This document shows, piece after piece, positions 1-7,513 of a stretch of 50,763 bases of DNA; the first letter of the stretch is position 1; each line of letters starts with the position of its first letter. The DNA lies in the NCBI GenBank assembly GCA_017988335.1, contig JAGNRZ010000003.1, positions 1 to 50,763 on the forward strand, in the 5' to 3' direction. The notes under the pieces are model-generated. The model worked only from the letters and a program-made list of their open reading frames with translations, had not been told where the DNA came from and made no database searches. The position numbers and the translations under genes were made by a program. This DNA is from Ferruginibacter sp. Its GTDB lineage: Bacteria > Bacteroidota > Bacteroidia > Chitinophagales > Chitinophagaceae.

Positions 1-1051
1 CCAATAATAAAAAAGCATGAAAAATAGTTGATAGTTTTGTTCTTCCTCCAGCATTTACATTAGCACTACTACGTACAATAACACTAGTAATAGGCAGGCC
101 TCCAATTAAACCAGCTACTGTATTACCTATTCCTTGTGCAAATAATTCTCTATTGGTATTGGTTACTCTTCTTTCTGGGTCAAGATTATCAACGGCTTCT
201 ATACTTAGTAATGTTTCTAATGATGCTATTAATGCAATTATAAAACCATACATAATAACCGTTCCATTTGTAAAGCCGCTAAAGTTGGGTAATGTAAAAA
301 AGCTAAAAAATTCTTTTGGGCTTTTTGCTATGGGCAGATTTACCAAATGTGATTGTTCTATTATATTCAATTTAGAGCCCATGCCTATCCAAATTTGATT
401 TATTATTACTGCAACTATAACAGCTACTAATGCACCAGGGATAAAAGGCAATTTTTTCTTTAGAGGTGATTTATCCCAAAACAACATTATTAAAATAGAA
501 ATAATTGTAATAATTGTAACACCAACTTCTATATGTTGTAAAGGTGCAAATAGCTCATGCATATCCTCACTACCATACTCTATTAGCTCTGTGATATTTC
601 CCTTGTCATCTCTATCTCTACCAAAAGCATGTGGTAGTTGTTTTGCAATAATTAATATACCAATACTAGTAAGCATTCCTTTAATAACACTACTGGGTAT
701 ATAATTGGCTATACCTCCTAATTTTAATGCTCCTAACCCTATTTGAATAATGCCAGCCAAAACTACAGCACACAAAAACATGCTATAATTTTCAACTCCG
801 CCTAACGCTGCAATTGCACCACCCACTAATGTAGCTAATCCAGCCGCAGGACCACTTACACTTAATGGTGAATTGCTTAACACACCCACCACAAGCCCTC
901 CAATAATACCTGCAATTAAGCCACTTAAGGGAATTTCTTGTACGCCACTGGCAATGGCAATGCCTAAACACAACGGCAATGCCACTAAAAAAACTACTAA
1001 ACCTGCAGGTATATCTTTACCTGCATTCGCAAATAAACTTTTATTTGTCAT
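1..1051 (-). CDS. SulP family inorganic anion transporter (partial, C-terminus cut by window edge)
   Basis: About 350 residues are visible, read from the ATG at 1051 to the left edge; the C-terminal part (remaining membrane helices and probable STAS domain) lies outside. It starts MTNKSLFANAGKDIPAGLVV and then shows many hydrophobic segments. SulP-typical stretches include LVALPLCLGIAIASGV near the N-terminus, SVSGPAAGLATLVGG around residue 75, and GGLPITSVIVRSSANVNAG before the cut. SulP proteins exchange or symport sulfate, bicarbonate or other anions across the inner membrane. Bicarbonate is a reasonable guess because bacterial SulP proteins of this type often accompany carbonic anhydrase, but no such gene is visible. 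It is probably co-transcribed with the small gene just upstream at 1115-1414. Family is certain; substrate is unknown. Confidence 0.93.
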   Translation of the reverse strand, partial: MTNKSLFANAGKDIPAGLVVFLVALPLCLGIAIASGVQEIPLSGLIAGIIGGLVVGVLSNSPLSVSGPAAGLATLVGGAIAALGGVENYSMFLCAVVLAGIIQIGLGALKLGGIANYIPSSVIKGMLTSIGILIIAKQLPHAFGRDRDDKGNITELIEYGSEDMHELFAPLQHIEVGVTIITIISILIMLFWDKSPLKKKLPFIPGALVAVIVAVIINQIWIGMGSKLNIIEQSHLVNLPIAKSPKEFFSFFTLPNFSGFTNGTVIMYGFIIALIASLETLLSIEAVDNLDPERRVTNTNRELFAQGIGNTVAGLIGGLPITSVIVRSSANVNAGGRTKLSTIFHAFLLL

Positions 1052-1114
1052 AAATTATATAAAACAGTAAATAAATAATGAAATTGCCGAAAGGGCATAA
1101 ATAGAAAACAGCAA

Positions 1115-1414
1115 CTATGCTGCGTTGGGAGGGATTATGTCTTTAATTAATATTGGGTTGGACAAAAAATAAAAGCTTTTAATGTAAAATTTTTGAGTTC
1201 TAGATAACCCAGATAATGAAAAATTAATAATAGGTAGGCTAAATTTGTCTTTTTTTAAATTTTTTTCTTTTTCTACTTCCTTTTGGGTGCTATCATCGTC
1301 AGTTTCTAATATTGAAATAGCAACATCATTGAATTCTGTAAAATCTTTATACAATTTTACAGCAACACTGCTTACAAAAATGGTGATTAATAATAAAGCA
1401 ATTAGCTTTTTCAT
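1115..1414 (-). CDS. small hypothetical protein with N-terminal membrane anchor
   Basis: This is a 99-residue protein with one hydrophobic stretch at residues 3-20 (KKLIALLLITIFVSSVAVKL), followed by a charged, lysine- and glutamate-rich middle (about 38-56) and a hydrophobic C-terminal part. It looks like a membrane-anchored or secreted protein; no family is recognised. A perfect -7 box (TATCTTTG, 1428-1421) ends 6 nt before its ATG, which supports it being a real expressed gene and suggests an almost leaderless mRNA. The SulP gene follows 63 nt downstream on the same strand, so the two probably share a transcript. Confidence 0.6.
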   Translation of the reverse strand: MKKLIALLLITIFVSSVAVKLYKDFTEFNDVAISILETDDDSTQKEVEKEKNLKKDKFSLPIINFSLSGLSRTQKFYIKSFYFLSNPILIKDIIPPNAA

Positions 1415-1420
1415 GTTTTA

Positions 1421-1428
1421 CAAAGATA
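1421..1428 (-). promoter_or_regulatory. Bacteroidota -7 promoter box
   Basis: TATCTTTG on the minus strand is a perfect match to TAnnTTTG, 6 nt before the ATG of the small membrane protein gene at 1414. Transcription would start at or within a few bases of the start codon. Confidence 0.5.
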
Positions 1429-1473
1429 CAATAACAATACTTAAACTAGTTTGTTTAAAAAACAGCACATTTT

Positions 1474-2253
1474 TTATTTTTTCTTAAACTTTGCTATTGC
1501 CATCTTAGTAAAGTCGCTTAACACTAATGAACCGCTAATTTTAGCTCTTTCAATTAATAATTCATCCCAGCTATCTGTGCCTTTCCAAAATATTTTTTTC
1601 ATTTCTGCCATAGCTTGTGGCGAAGAGTGAGAAAGGGTATTGGCTAATCGTTGTATAGATTCATCCATGGCTTCAATAGTATCATGTGTTTCGGCAAATA
1701 AACCTTTACGCTTAGCCCAATCAGCATTACGCCACATAGTAGCATCAATAGCTAATTGGCTAAAGGCACTAGTGCCTATTTTACGTTCTACTACAGGGCC
1801 TACTACAAAAGGTCCAATACCCACTGCCAACTCACTAAGCTTTATCTCGGCATTATTTGTTGCAATGGCATAATCAACTGCCGCTGCTAAACCAACACCT
1901 CCTCCTACACATTTCCCTTGTATTCTACCAATAATTAATTTGGGGCATTTACGCATGGCATTAATAACATGGGCAAAGCCACTAAAAAATTTTAAGCCTT
2001 CCGTTTCATTTTTTATAGCAATTAATTCATCAAAACTTGCACCACTGCAAAATGTTCCTGCCTTGCCGGCAGGCAAGTTTTTGCTAGCACTTTTTAATAC
2101 AATTACTTTTGTTTCGTTATGTGTACCTGCATAATGAATTTCTTTTGCAAGGTCTTCTAAAACCTTACCTGGTAAGCTATTGCTTTGTGGATGAAAAAAT
2201 TCGATATAAGTTATCCCTTGATGTGTTTCTGATTTTACATAAGCCTGTTCCAT
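1474..2253 (-). CDS. enoyl-CoA hydratase/isomerase family protein with a 7-residue repeat-derived insertion
   Basis: This is a crotonase-fold protein of 259 residues from the ATG at 2253; an upstream in-frame TTG at 2262 is less likely. It would hydrate or isomerise acyl-CoA thioesters in the cytoplasm. The two oxyanion-hole regions are visible: TFCSGASFDEL (about residue 67) and GKCVGGGVGLAAAVDYAIA (about 112). The following LSELAVGIGPFVVGP stretch is also typical. Just before the first oxyanion-hole motif sits LPAGKAG, encoded by a GC-rich near-palindrome foreign to this AT-rich genome; without it the text would read SASKN-TFCSGA as in relatives. The gene ends 60 nt from the SulP operon promoter and lies about 540 nt from paaZ on the same strand, with the plus-strand YegP-like gene in between. 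A role in phenylacetate or branched-chain acyl-CoA breakdown is possible but not shown. Confidence 0.9.
   Translation of the reverse strand: MEQAYVKSETHQGITYIEFFHPQSNSLPGKVLEDLAKEIHYAGTHNETKVIVLKSASKNLPAGKAGTFCSGASFDELIAIKNETEGLKFFSGFAHVINAMRKCPKLIIGRIQGKCVGGGVGLAAAVDYAIATNNAEIKLSELAVGIGPFVVGPVVERKIGTSAFSQLAIDATMWRNADWAKRKGLFAETHDTIEAMDESIQRLANTLSHSSPQAMAEMKKIFWKGTDSWDELLIERAKISGSLVLSDFTKMAIAKFKKK
2056..2076 (-). repeat. 21-bp GC-rich palindromic insert inside the enoyl-CoA hydratase gene
   Basis: Twenty-one bases encode LPAGKAG in frame. The core TGCCGGCA is a perfect palindrome, and CTTGCC/GGCAAG arms surround it. Composition is strongly GC-rich compared with the flanks. It interrupts a conserved stretch just before the substrate-stabilising FCSGA loop. 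Peptides of the LPAGKAG/LPAGRQAG type recur in unrelated proteins of environmental bacteria, from memory of such sequences, and are regarded here as a mobile or repeated palindrome. Confidence 0.75.
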
Positions 2254-2270
2254 AGCCAACAATTTATTTG

Positions 2271-2278
2271 CAAATTTA
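2271..2278 (-). promoter_or_regulatory. Bacteroidota -7 promoter box of the enoyl-CoA hydratase gene
   Basis: TAAATTTG matches TAnnTTTG perfectly, 17 nt before the ATG at 2253. This favours that ATG over the TTG at 2262. Confidence 0.5.
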
Positions 2279-2410
2279 TGGCTTTAGCATAATTTGAATA
2301 ATGTTTATAAAATTATCTTTACTATTAGTGAAAAATAATGTCAAGAACGTACAACGTAATAGGTTTTTTTAATATCTTAAAGGTATTATTCATCATCTAA
2401 AAAACACATT

Positions 2411-2737
2411 ATGGGAAAGTTTGTAATTTCTACAAGAAGTAATGGCGAATATCAGTTTAATTTAAAAGCTGATAACGGTCAAACTATTTTAAGTAGCGAA
2501 GGGTATTCAACAAAAGCTGGTTGTACTAATGGTATTGAATCGGTAAAGAAAAACTCACAAGACAGCACCAATTTTGAACGCCTTGTTGCTAAAAATGGTA
2601 AGCACTATTTTAACTTAAAAGCCGGTAATGGTCAAGTAATTGGTAGTAGCCAAATGTACGAAAGCGAAGATGGCATGGTAAACGGCTTAGCAAGTGTGTT
2701 GAAAAATGCACATAATGCTGAGGTGGTGGAAGAGTAG
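2411..2737 (+). CDS. YegP/DUF1508 family protein with two repeats
   Basis: This is a 108-residue soluble protein made of two copies of the DUF1508 unit. The first is residues 1-50 (FVISTRSNGEYQFNLKADNG, then a TILSSEGYST segment). The second is about 55-105 (RLVAKNGKHYFNLKAGNG, then VIGSSQMYES). Both units carry the typical pattern 'G-x-Y/H-x-F-N-L-K-A-x-N-G-Q'. E. coli YegP has the same tandem build. The function is unproven. It is a single-gene unit closed by a strong terminator immediately downstream. Confidence 0.9.
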   Translation: MGKFVISTRSNGEYQFNLKADNGQTILSSEGYSTKAGCTNGIESVKKNSQDSTNFERLVAKNGKHYFNLKAGNGQVIGSSQMYESEDGMVNGLASVLKNAHNAEVVEE

Positions 2738-2757
2738 TTTTAAAAAATAGATATTGA

Positions 2758-2790
2758 AAAGGGTTGCCTAAAAAGCAACCCTTTATTTTT
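2758..2790. terminator. bidirectional Rho-independent terminator
   Basis: Perfect 10-bp arms AAAGGGTTGC and GCAACCCTTT enclose a 7-nt loop and are followed by ATTTTT. It lies between the convergent YegP-like gene (ends 2737) and paaZ (ends 2790), and the A-rich left flank lets it work in both directions. Confidence 0.88.
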
Positions 2791-4877
2791 TACATTTTCC
2801 TTGCTACCATTGTTAATATAGTAGCCACCCCAGTTATTTCATCCGTTTCATCTAAAAACTCTACTAGCCATTTTACAATACCTTTTTCAATATCATCACC
2901 ACGTTTAAAATCTTCGGGGTTTTCTACAATACGTTTATCGTTAGGTAATTTTTCTTTACAGGTAAAGCGTATATACACTTGTGCACCGGGGTACACCGGT
3001 TTGGTAAAACGTAATTCATCTATTCCATAATTTAATAGCACTGGATTTTTTTCAAAACTATCTACAAACAACCCTGCAGCAATGCTCATAATAAAATAAC
3101 CATGTGCTACTTGGTGGGTAAACATGGTACCATCAAAATTGGTTTCTTTTAAATGAGCATAAAATTTATCACCACTAAGTTCAGCAAACTTGTCAATATC
3201 TTCACTAGTAATAGTACGTTTAGCAGTAATAATTTGTTCGCCAATTTCAAGCTCTTCAAAATATTTTTTAAAAGGATGTTTACCACCGTCTTTTCCTTTG
3301 GCATTAGGTTGATAAACTTGTGTTACTTCGGTTATAGTAGTTGGGCTTCCTTGTATGGCTGTACGTTGTAAGTAATGTTTTACGCCACGTATGCCACCCA
3401 TTTCTTCTCCACCACCAGCCCTACCAGGGCCACCATGCACTAATAATGGCAATGGGCTACCATGGCCTGTACTTTCTTTAGCACATTCGTTATTTAAAAT
3501 TAAAATTCTACCATGATGTGTGGCTGCACCTATTACATATTGTCTTGCTGCCGCATGATTAGCCGTTACAATAGTACTTACCAAACTGCCTTTACCTAGT
3601 TTACTTAAGGCAATTGCATCGTCAATATTAGTATAAGGCATTATAGTACTTACAGGGCCAAAGGCTTCAATATTATGTGAGGCGTTTATTTGCCCTTGGG
3701 CTAAAGCCCAAGGTAATTCATTCAATAAAAGTATAGGGCTCATAAATGCTCCCTTTTCTGCATCTGCATCTACTACTTGTACGCTATCTAAACTGCCATA
3801 AATAATTTGTGAGCTAGCTAGTAGTTTTTGCACTTGTTCTTTTACTTCGTTGCGTTGTGCTTGCCCTGCAAGGCTTCCCATACGAACTGTTGCGTTTAAT
3901 GGATTACCAATTACAGTTTGGCTTAAGGCTTTGCCCAGTGCAATATGTACATCTTCTAATTTATTTTGTGGTACAAATATTCTACGAATGCCGGTACAAC
4001 GTTGCCCAGCTTTAAGCGTCATTTCTTTTCTTATCTCTTTAATAAAAATATCCCACTCTGGAGTATCAGGTGTTACATCTTCGCCTAATACAATACAGTT
4101 TAAACTATCTGCTTCAATGGTAAACGGCACATTGTTTTCAATAATGCTTTTTGTTTGTTTAAGCATTAAACCTGTGCTAGCACTACCCGTAAACGTTACT
4201 ACATCTTGGCTATCTACATAATTTAATAAATCTCCAGCACTGCCGCATAGTAATTGCAAGGCGCCTTCTGGTAAAATTTTGCTGGCAATAATTTCTTGTA
4301 CAACAATTTCTGTCATGTAGCTGGTAACGGTAGCTGGTTTTACAATAGCTGGCATACCTGCTAATAAATTCACCGCAATTTTTTCAAGCATACCCCACAC
4401 TGGAAAATTAAATGCGTTAATGTGTATGGCCACACCTTCTTTTGGGCTAAGTATATGTGTACCCATAAACGTATTGCCCTTACTAAGGTTGTGGCTTTCA
4501 CCATCTATACAAATTACATCATCTGGAAATTTGCGACGCAAACTTGCATTAGCAAATAAGTTACCAATTCCGCCTTCGATATCTACCCAACTATCGGCTT
4601 TTGTAGCACCGGTTTTATAACTGGTTTCGTGAAATTTAGGTAAATGTTTTTGCAAATGAAGTGCCAGTGCTTTAAGCATATTGCCTCTTTGGTGAAATGT
4701 CATTTTACGTAATGCAGGGTTGCCAACATTTCTACCGTAATCAATTATGCTTTTAAAATCTAACCCTTTGGTACTTGCAGCAGCAATTGCTTCGCCAGTT
4801 ACTGCATTGTAAAGTGTTTGTCCATCGCCATCGCCTGTTATCCAATTGCCAGTGATGTAGTTGCCAAGTTTGTTCAT
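2790..4877 (-). CDS. paaZ: bifunctional oxepin-CoA hydrolase / 3-oxo-5,6-dehydrosuberyl-CoA semialdehyde dehydrogenase
   Basis: PaaZ opens the oxepin-CoA ring and oxidises the resulting aldehyde in the aerobic phenylacetyl-CoA pathway. The protein is 695 residues from the ATG at 4877, near the usual 680. It has an N-terminal aldehyde dehydrogenase domain (about residues 1-520) with the nucleophile cysteine in KAGQRCTGIRR, and a C-terminal MaoC-like hydratase domain (about 545-695, from FEELEIGEQI, with FTHQVAHGYFIMS). The signature LVHGGPGRAGGGEE is present before the linker. A -7 box at 4903-4896 lies over the upstream alternative start at 4898, so 4877 is preferred. The rest of the paa pathway is not in the window; only an enoyl-CoA hydratase lies nearby. 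Confidence 0.95.
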   Translation of the reverse strand: MNKLGNYITGNWITGDGDGQTLYNAVTGEAIAAASTKGLDFKSIIDYGRNVGNPALRKMTFHQRGNMLKALALHLQKHLPKFHETSYKTGATKADSWVDIEGGIGNLFANASLRRKFPDDVICIDGESHNLSKGNTFMGTHILSPKEGVAIHINAFNFPVWGMLEKIAVNLLAGMPAIVKPATVTSYMTEIVVQEIIASKILPEGALQLLCGSAGDLLNYVDSQDVVTFTGSASTGLMLKQTKSIIENNVPFTIEADSLNCIVLGEDVTPDTPEWDIFIKEIRKEMTLKAGQRCTGIRRIFVPQNKLEDVHIALGKALSQTVIGNPLNATVRMGSLAGQAQRNEVKEQVQKLLASSQIIYGSLDSVQVVDADAEKGAFMSPILLLNELPWALAQGQINASHNIEAFGPVSTIMPYTNIDDAIALSKLGKGSLVSTIVTANHAAARQYVIGAATHHGRILILNNECAKESTGHGSPLPLLVHGGPGRAGGGEEMGGIRGVKHYLQRTAIQGSPTTITEVTQVYQPNAKGKDGGKHPFKKYFEELEIGEQIITAKRTITSEDIDKFAELSGDKFYAHLKETNFDGTMFTHQVAHGYFIMSIAAGLFVDSFEKNPVLLNYGIDELRFTKPVYPGAQVYIRFTCKEKLPNDKRIVENPEDFKRGDDIEKGIVKWLVEFLDETDEITGVATILTMVARKM

Positions 4878-4895
4878 GTGCAAAAATCGTTTTGG

Positions 4896-4903
4896 CAAAG
4901 CTA
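4896..4903 (-). promoter_or_regulatory. Bacteroidota -7 promoter box of paaZ
   Basis: TAGCTTTG matches TAnnTTTG perfectly, 18 nt before the ATG at 4877. It implies a leader of roughly 12 nt and rules out the in-frame start at 4898. Confidence 0.55.
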
Positions 4904-4953
4904 CAAATGAATGTGGAATAGATTTTGTATTTTCGGATATTAAATATACTACT

Positions 4954-5142
4954 ATGAGTACTTTAGAAAAAAAGGCATTAGCTTTTGAAAAATTAGCAAA
5001 ATTGCAAGAAGAAAGTGCAATTACTGAAATATTGGAGCATTTAGAAAAATTAACGTTGAGTCAATCTAAGCTAGATACAGAAGCTTTTTTTAAAAAAGCA
5101 CAAGCAAAGTATGGTGATGTGTTACAAAAACTAGCGCAATGA
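4954..5142 (+). CDS. probable antitoxin of a Doc-type toxin-antitoxin pair
   Basis: This is a 62-residue, charged and mostly helical protein (heptad-like leucines in FEKLAKLQEESAITEILEHL). It starts at the ATG at 4954; a longer in-frame reading back to 4861 would overlap the paaZ start and its promoter and is unlikely. Its stop overlaps the start of the doc gene (ATGA at 5139-5142), the classic arrangement for translational coupling of antitoxin and toxin. No Phd, AbrB or ribbon-helix-helix domain is recognised. The antitoxin role is inferred from position only. Confidence 0.7.
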   Translation: MSTLEKKALAFEKLAKLQEESAITEILEHLEKLTLSQSKLDTEAFFKKAQAKYGDVLQKLAQ

Positions 5143-5516
5143 TAACATTGGAGATTGTTTTGGATTTGCATGAAAAATCAATTGAAGCTTTTGGTGGTTC
5201 TCATGGGATTCGTGACAGTGGGCTTATGGAAAGTGCAATTGCTAGACCCTATCAAACATTTGGTGGAGAAAACCTATACAGTTCTATTTTTGAACAAGCA
5301 GCGGCTATTGCAGAAAGTTTAATTATTAATCATCCATTTGTAGATGGTAATAAAAGAACTGGATTTTTAGCAATGCTTGCTATTTTAGAAGAATCAGGAT
5401 TTGAGATTATAAAACCCAATGAGGAAATTTATTCCTTAGTTATTAAAATCTCCACAGGCGAATTGCATTTTGAAGACATTGTTATTTGGTTAAAAGAAAA
5501 CTGCAAACCTCTTTAA
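5139..5516 (+). CDS. doc: death-on-curing (Doc) family toxin, Fic fold
   Basis: This is a 125-residue Fic-fold protein of the Doc family. The catalytic loop HPFVDGNKRTGF is at residues 65-76, with the histidine, the phosphate-binding GN and the arginine intact. The upstream ARPYQTFGG and LYSSIFEQAAA segments are also typical of Doc. Doc toxins phosphorylate elongation factor Tu and stop translation; other Fic proteins transfer AMP. Complete motifs suggest an active toxin. It overlaps the antitoxin by 4 bp upstream and the convergent GNAT gene by 4 bp downstream. Confidence 0.9.
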   Translation: MITLEIVLDLHEKSIEAFGGSHGIRDSGLMESAIARPYQTFGGENLYSSIFEQAAAIAESLIINHPFVDGNKRTGFLAMLAILEESGFEIIKPNEEIYSLVIKISTGELHFEDIVIWLKENCKPL

Positions 5517-6106
5517 TAAATCTTCTTTCTTAAATTTTCTTTCACCCCACCAAACCATTCCTCTTTTAAAATACTTAATATCATAGATGTTCTTCTACCA
5601 TTGGGTATGGTAGCATGGCTGCGTAATACGCCTTCTTCTACACAACCAATAGCTTTCATAGCGTTAATTGATGCTTTGTTATTTATATCTGCTCTAAACT
5701 CTACTCTTTCTAAATTCCATACTTCAAAGGCATGGGTAAGCATTAATAATTTGCAATGTCGGTTTAAGCCAGTACGTCTAAATTTTTCGCCATACCAAGT
5801 ATAGCCAATAGTGGCAGCACTGTTATTAAAATCAATATCATAAAAACGAGTGCAGCCTGCAATGCTGTTTGTTTGTTTATCTATTACTGTAAAAGGGTAA
5901 CATTTATTTTCGTCTTTTTCTTTTACGGCAAAAGCAATATAATTTTTCATGGCATCTGCATTGCCTCCTGGACTTACCAAACTATATTGCCATGTGTTGG
6001 GCTCGGTTAAAGCATAATTGATAAAGGCTGCCTCATGTTCAATAGAAAGTGGCACTAGTTTTACCCTCTCATCTTCCAAAATAATTTCTAGTTTATTTAT
6101 TTGCAT
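5513..6106 (-). CDS. GNAT family N-acetyltransferase (RimJ/RimL type)
   Basis: This is a 197-residue acetyltransferase that would move acetyl from acetyl-CoA to an amine. It shows the RimJ/RimL layout: LVPLSIEHEAAFINYAL near the N-terminus, IGYTWYGEKFRRTGLNRHCKLL (acetyl-CoA binding loop, about 107-128), then VEFRADINNKASINAMKAIG and GVLRSHA. The substrate cannot be read from the sequence. The ATG at 6106 lies only 5 nt after the T-tract of the adk terminator, with no -7 box between, so expression probably depends on read-through from adk. Confidence 0.88.
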   Translation of the reverse strand: MQINKLEIILEDERVKLVPLSIEHEAAFINYALTEPNTWQYSLVSPGGNADAMKNYIAFAVKEKDENKCYPFTVIDKQTNSIAGCTRFYDIDFNNSAATIGYTWYGEKFRRTGLNRHCKLLMLTHAFEVWNLERVEFRADINNKASINAMKAIGCVEEGVLRSHATIPNGRRTSMILSILKEEWFGGVKENLRKKIY

Positions 6107-6110
6107 ATCA

Positions 6111-6135
6111 AAAAAAATCCTGCATTTAGCAGGAT
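6111..6135 (-). terminator. Rho-independent terminator of adk
   Basis: On the minus strand, ATCCTGC and GCAGGAT form a perfect 7-bp stem with loop TAAAT, followed by a run of T. It lies 6 nt after the adk stop codon and 5 nt before the GNAT start codon. Confidence 0.85.
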
Positions 6136-6141
6136 GTTATT

Positions 6142-6720
6142 TTAGTTGTTTCTTTCGTTTATTTCTTTACATAAAGCATTAAAAATATCGTCTACCGTTC
6201 CTTCTCCCTTTACCATTACTACTTTATCGAATTTTTTATAATAATCTGCTACAACAGCAGTTTTATTATGGTATTCTGTAATTCTTGCCCTTATAACTCC
6301 TTCGTTAGTATCATCACTTCTGCCACTTGTTTCTCCTCTTTTTAATAAGCGTTTTACTAGTTCTTCTTCACTAACCTCTAAAGCCAACATTACATTTATT
6401 TCGGCTTCTTTTAATGCCAATAAATTGTCTAATGCTTCTGCTTGTGCACTGGTACGAGGGAAGCCATCAAACAAAAAGCCTTTTGCATCAGGATTATTAT
6501 CTAATGCAGAGCTTATCATGCCAATTACCACCTCATCAGGCACTAGCTGCCCCTTGTCCATAATGTTTTTAGCTTCTAAACCCAATGGTGTTCTTGCAGC
6601 TATTTCACTACGCAACAAATCGCCTGTGCTTAAGTGCTTAAGCCCATAATTAGCAATTAATTTTTCACTTTGTGTACCTTTACCACTGCCGGGAGGTCCA
6701 AATAATATTAAATTAAACAT
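6142..6720 (-). CDS. adk: adenylate kinase
   Basis: Catalyses ATP + AMP = 2 ADP in the cytoplasm. The 192-residue protein carries the P-loop GPPGSGKGTQ (residues 8-17), the AMP-binding STGDLLR, the FDGFPRT motif (about 84-90) and the lid arginines in RGETSGRSDD. It is the short-lid type: there is no four-cysteine zinc lid. A -7 box lies 27 nt upstream and a clear terminator follows the stop. Confidence 0.97.
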   Translation of the reverse strand: MFNLILFGPPGSGKGTQSEKLIANYGLKHLSTGDLLRSEIAARTPLGLEAKNIMDKGQLVPDEVVIGMISSALDNNPDAKGFLFDGFPRTSAQAEALDNLLALKEAEINVMLALEVSEEELVKRLLKRGETSGRSDDTNEGVIRARITEYHNKTAVVADYYKKFDKVVMVKGEGTVDDIFNALCKEINERNN

Positions 6721-6746
6721 AGTACTTTCAATCCTTGTGAAGATAG

Positions 6747-6754
6747 CAAAAATA
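6747..6754 (-). promoter_or_regulatory. Bacteroidota -7 promoter box of adk
   Basis: TATTTTTG matches TAnnTTTG, 26 nt before the adk ATG at 6720; a TTTG lies upstream at 6772-6769, closer than the usual -33 spacing. Confidence 0.45.
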
Positions 6755-6862
6755 CAATTGGAAGTTTACAAATTGTTTAACATTTATAGAAATAATTAAA
6801 AAAACTTTATTGGCAATAGTAACGTATGTAAACCAAACACTTTAAAACTTGTTTTAACTAAG

Positions 6863-7375
6863 ATGAAAAATTTAATATTACTAATAATTATTGGTTGTTT
6901 ATTTATAGCCTGCAACCAAAAAAATGCGATAAAAAACACCATTGTAAATGAAGATAAAACTAAAATTATGCTAGACACCAACTCACTACCCAAAACCGAT
7001 GCAGAATGGAAAGCTATTTTGCCGGCTGATGTGTACGAAATTTCAAGAAACAAAGGAACAGAAAGAGCTTTTACAGGAAAGTACAATAGCCATAAAGAGG
7101 TGGGTACATATTTGTGTGTGGCTTGTAAAAACCCTTTATTTAAAAGTAATGGCAAGTTTGAAAGTAGTTGTGGTTGGCCCAGCTTTTTTGAACCCATTAA
7201 TAAAGGAAGCATAATTTATGCCCCCGATAATAGCCATGGCATGAAACGTACAGAAGTAATGTGTGGTAAATGTAAAGGACATTTGGGACATGTATTTGAA
7301 GATGGCCCTCCACCAACTGGACTACGTTATTGCATAAACTCGGTGATATTAGATTTTGAGGGTGAAAAGAAATGA
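6863..7375 (+). CDS. msrB: peptide-methionine (R)-S-oxide reductase, lipoprotein form
   Basis: Reduces methionine-R-sulfoxide in oxidised proteins. The 170-residue protein begins with a lipoprotein signal ending LFIAC (lipidation Cys17), so it is exported and membrane-anchored rather than cytoplasmic. The MsrB domain follows. Zinc ligands are CVAC (85/88) and CGKC (134/137). The SSCGWPSF motif is at about 101-108, [19 protein letters not shown] ends in catalytic Cys157, and Cys103 is the likely resolving residue. The long acidic linker (20-40) separates anchor from domain. It is a single-gene unit. Confidence 0.95.
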   Translation: MKNLILLIIIGCLFIACNQKNAIKNTIVNEDKTKIMLDTNSLPKTDAEWKAILPADVYEISRNKGTERAFTGKYNSHKEVGTYLCVACKNPLFKSNGKFESSCGWPSFFEPINKGSIIYAPDNSHGMKRTEVMCGKCKGHLGHVFEDGPPPTGLRYCINSVILDFEGEKK

Positions 7376-7377
7376 TG

Positions 7378-7480
7378 AGAGAAACACGGATTGAGCTGAT
7401 TTTAACGGATTGATACGGGTTTTATTAGGCATTATTGGTGTAAATCAGTATAAACCTGTGTTATCTGTGTCTCCAAAAAA
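7378..7480. repeat. degenerate intergenic inverted repeat, 'ACACGGATT/ATCTGTGT' family
   Basis: The msrB-aminotransferase gap holds GAAACACGGATTGAGCTGATT near its left end and the approximate reverse complement (AAATCAGTATAAACCTGTG, then TTATCTGTGTCTCC) on the right. Arms are imperfect. A relative (CCACAGATTACACAAATTA) lies at 43756-43774 upstream of mnmH. The right end abuts the promoter of the aminotransferase gene. Confidence 0.55.
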
Positions 7481-7486
7481 AATACC

Positions 7487-7494
7487 TACTTTTG
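7487..7494 (+). promoter_or_regulatory. Bacteroidota -7 promoter box of the aminotransferase gene
   Basis: TACTTTTG matches TAnnTTTG, 19 nt before the ATG at 7514. No clear -33 TTTG is visible, because that position is occupied by the intergenic repeat. Confidence 0.5.
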
Positions 7495-7513
7495 CGGCTT
7501 ATAACCACTGTTT

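Noticed and set aside
873-1070. Plus-strand ORF of 65 residues
   Set aside because: It lies fully opposite the conserved start of the SulP gene and has the proline/threonine-rich composition of an antisense shadow.
1474-4877. Phenylacetate degradation cluster
   Set aside because: Only paaZ is specific; the enoyl-CoA hydratase is generic and no paaABCDE, paaK or paaJ is present in the window.
4861-4953. N-terminal extension of the antitoxin
   Set aside because: The extension overlaps the paaZ start and promoter and has no helical pattern; the ATG at 4954 gives a compact gene.
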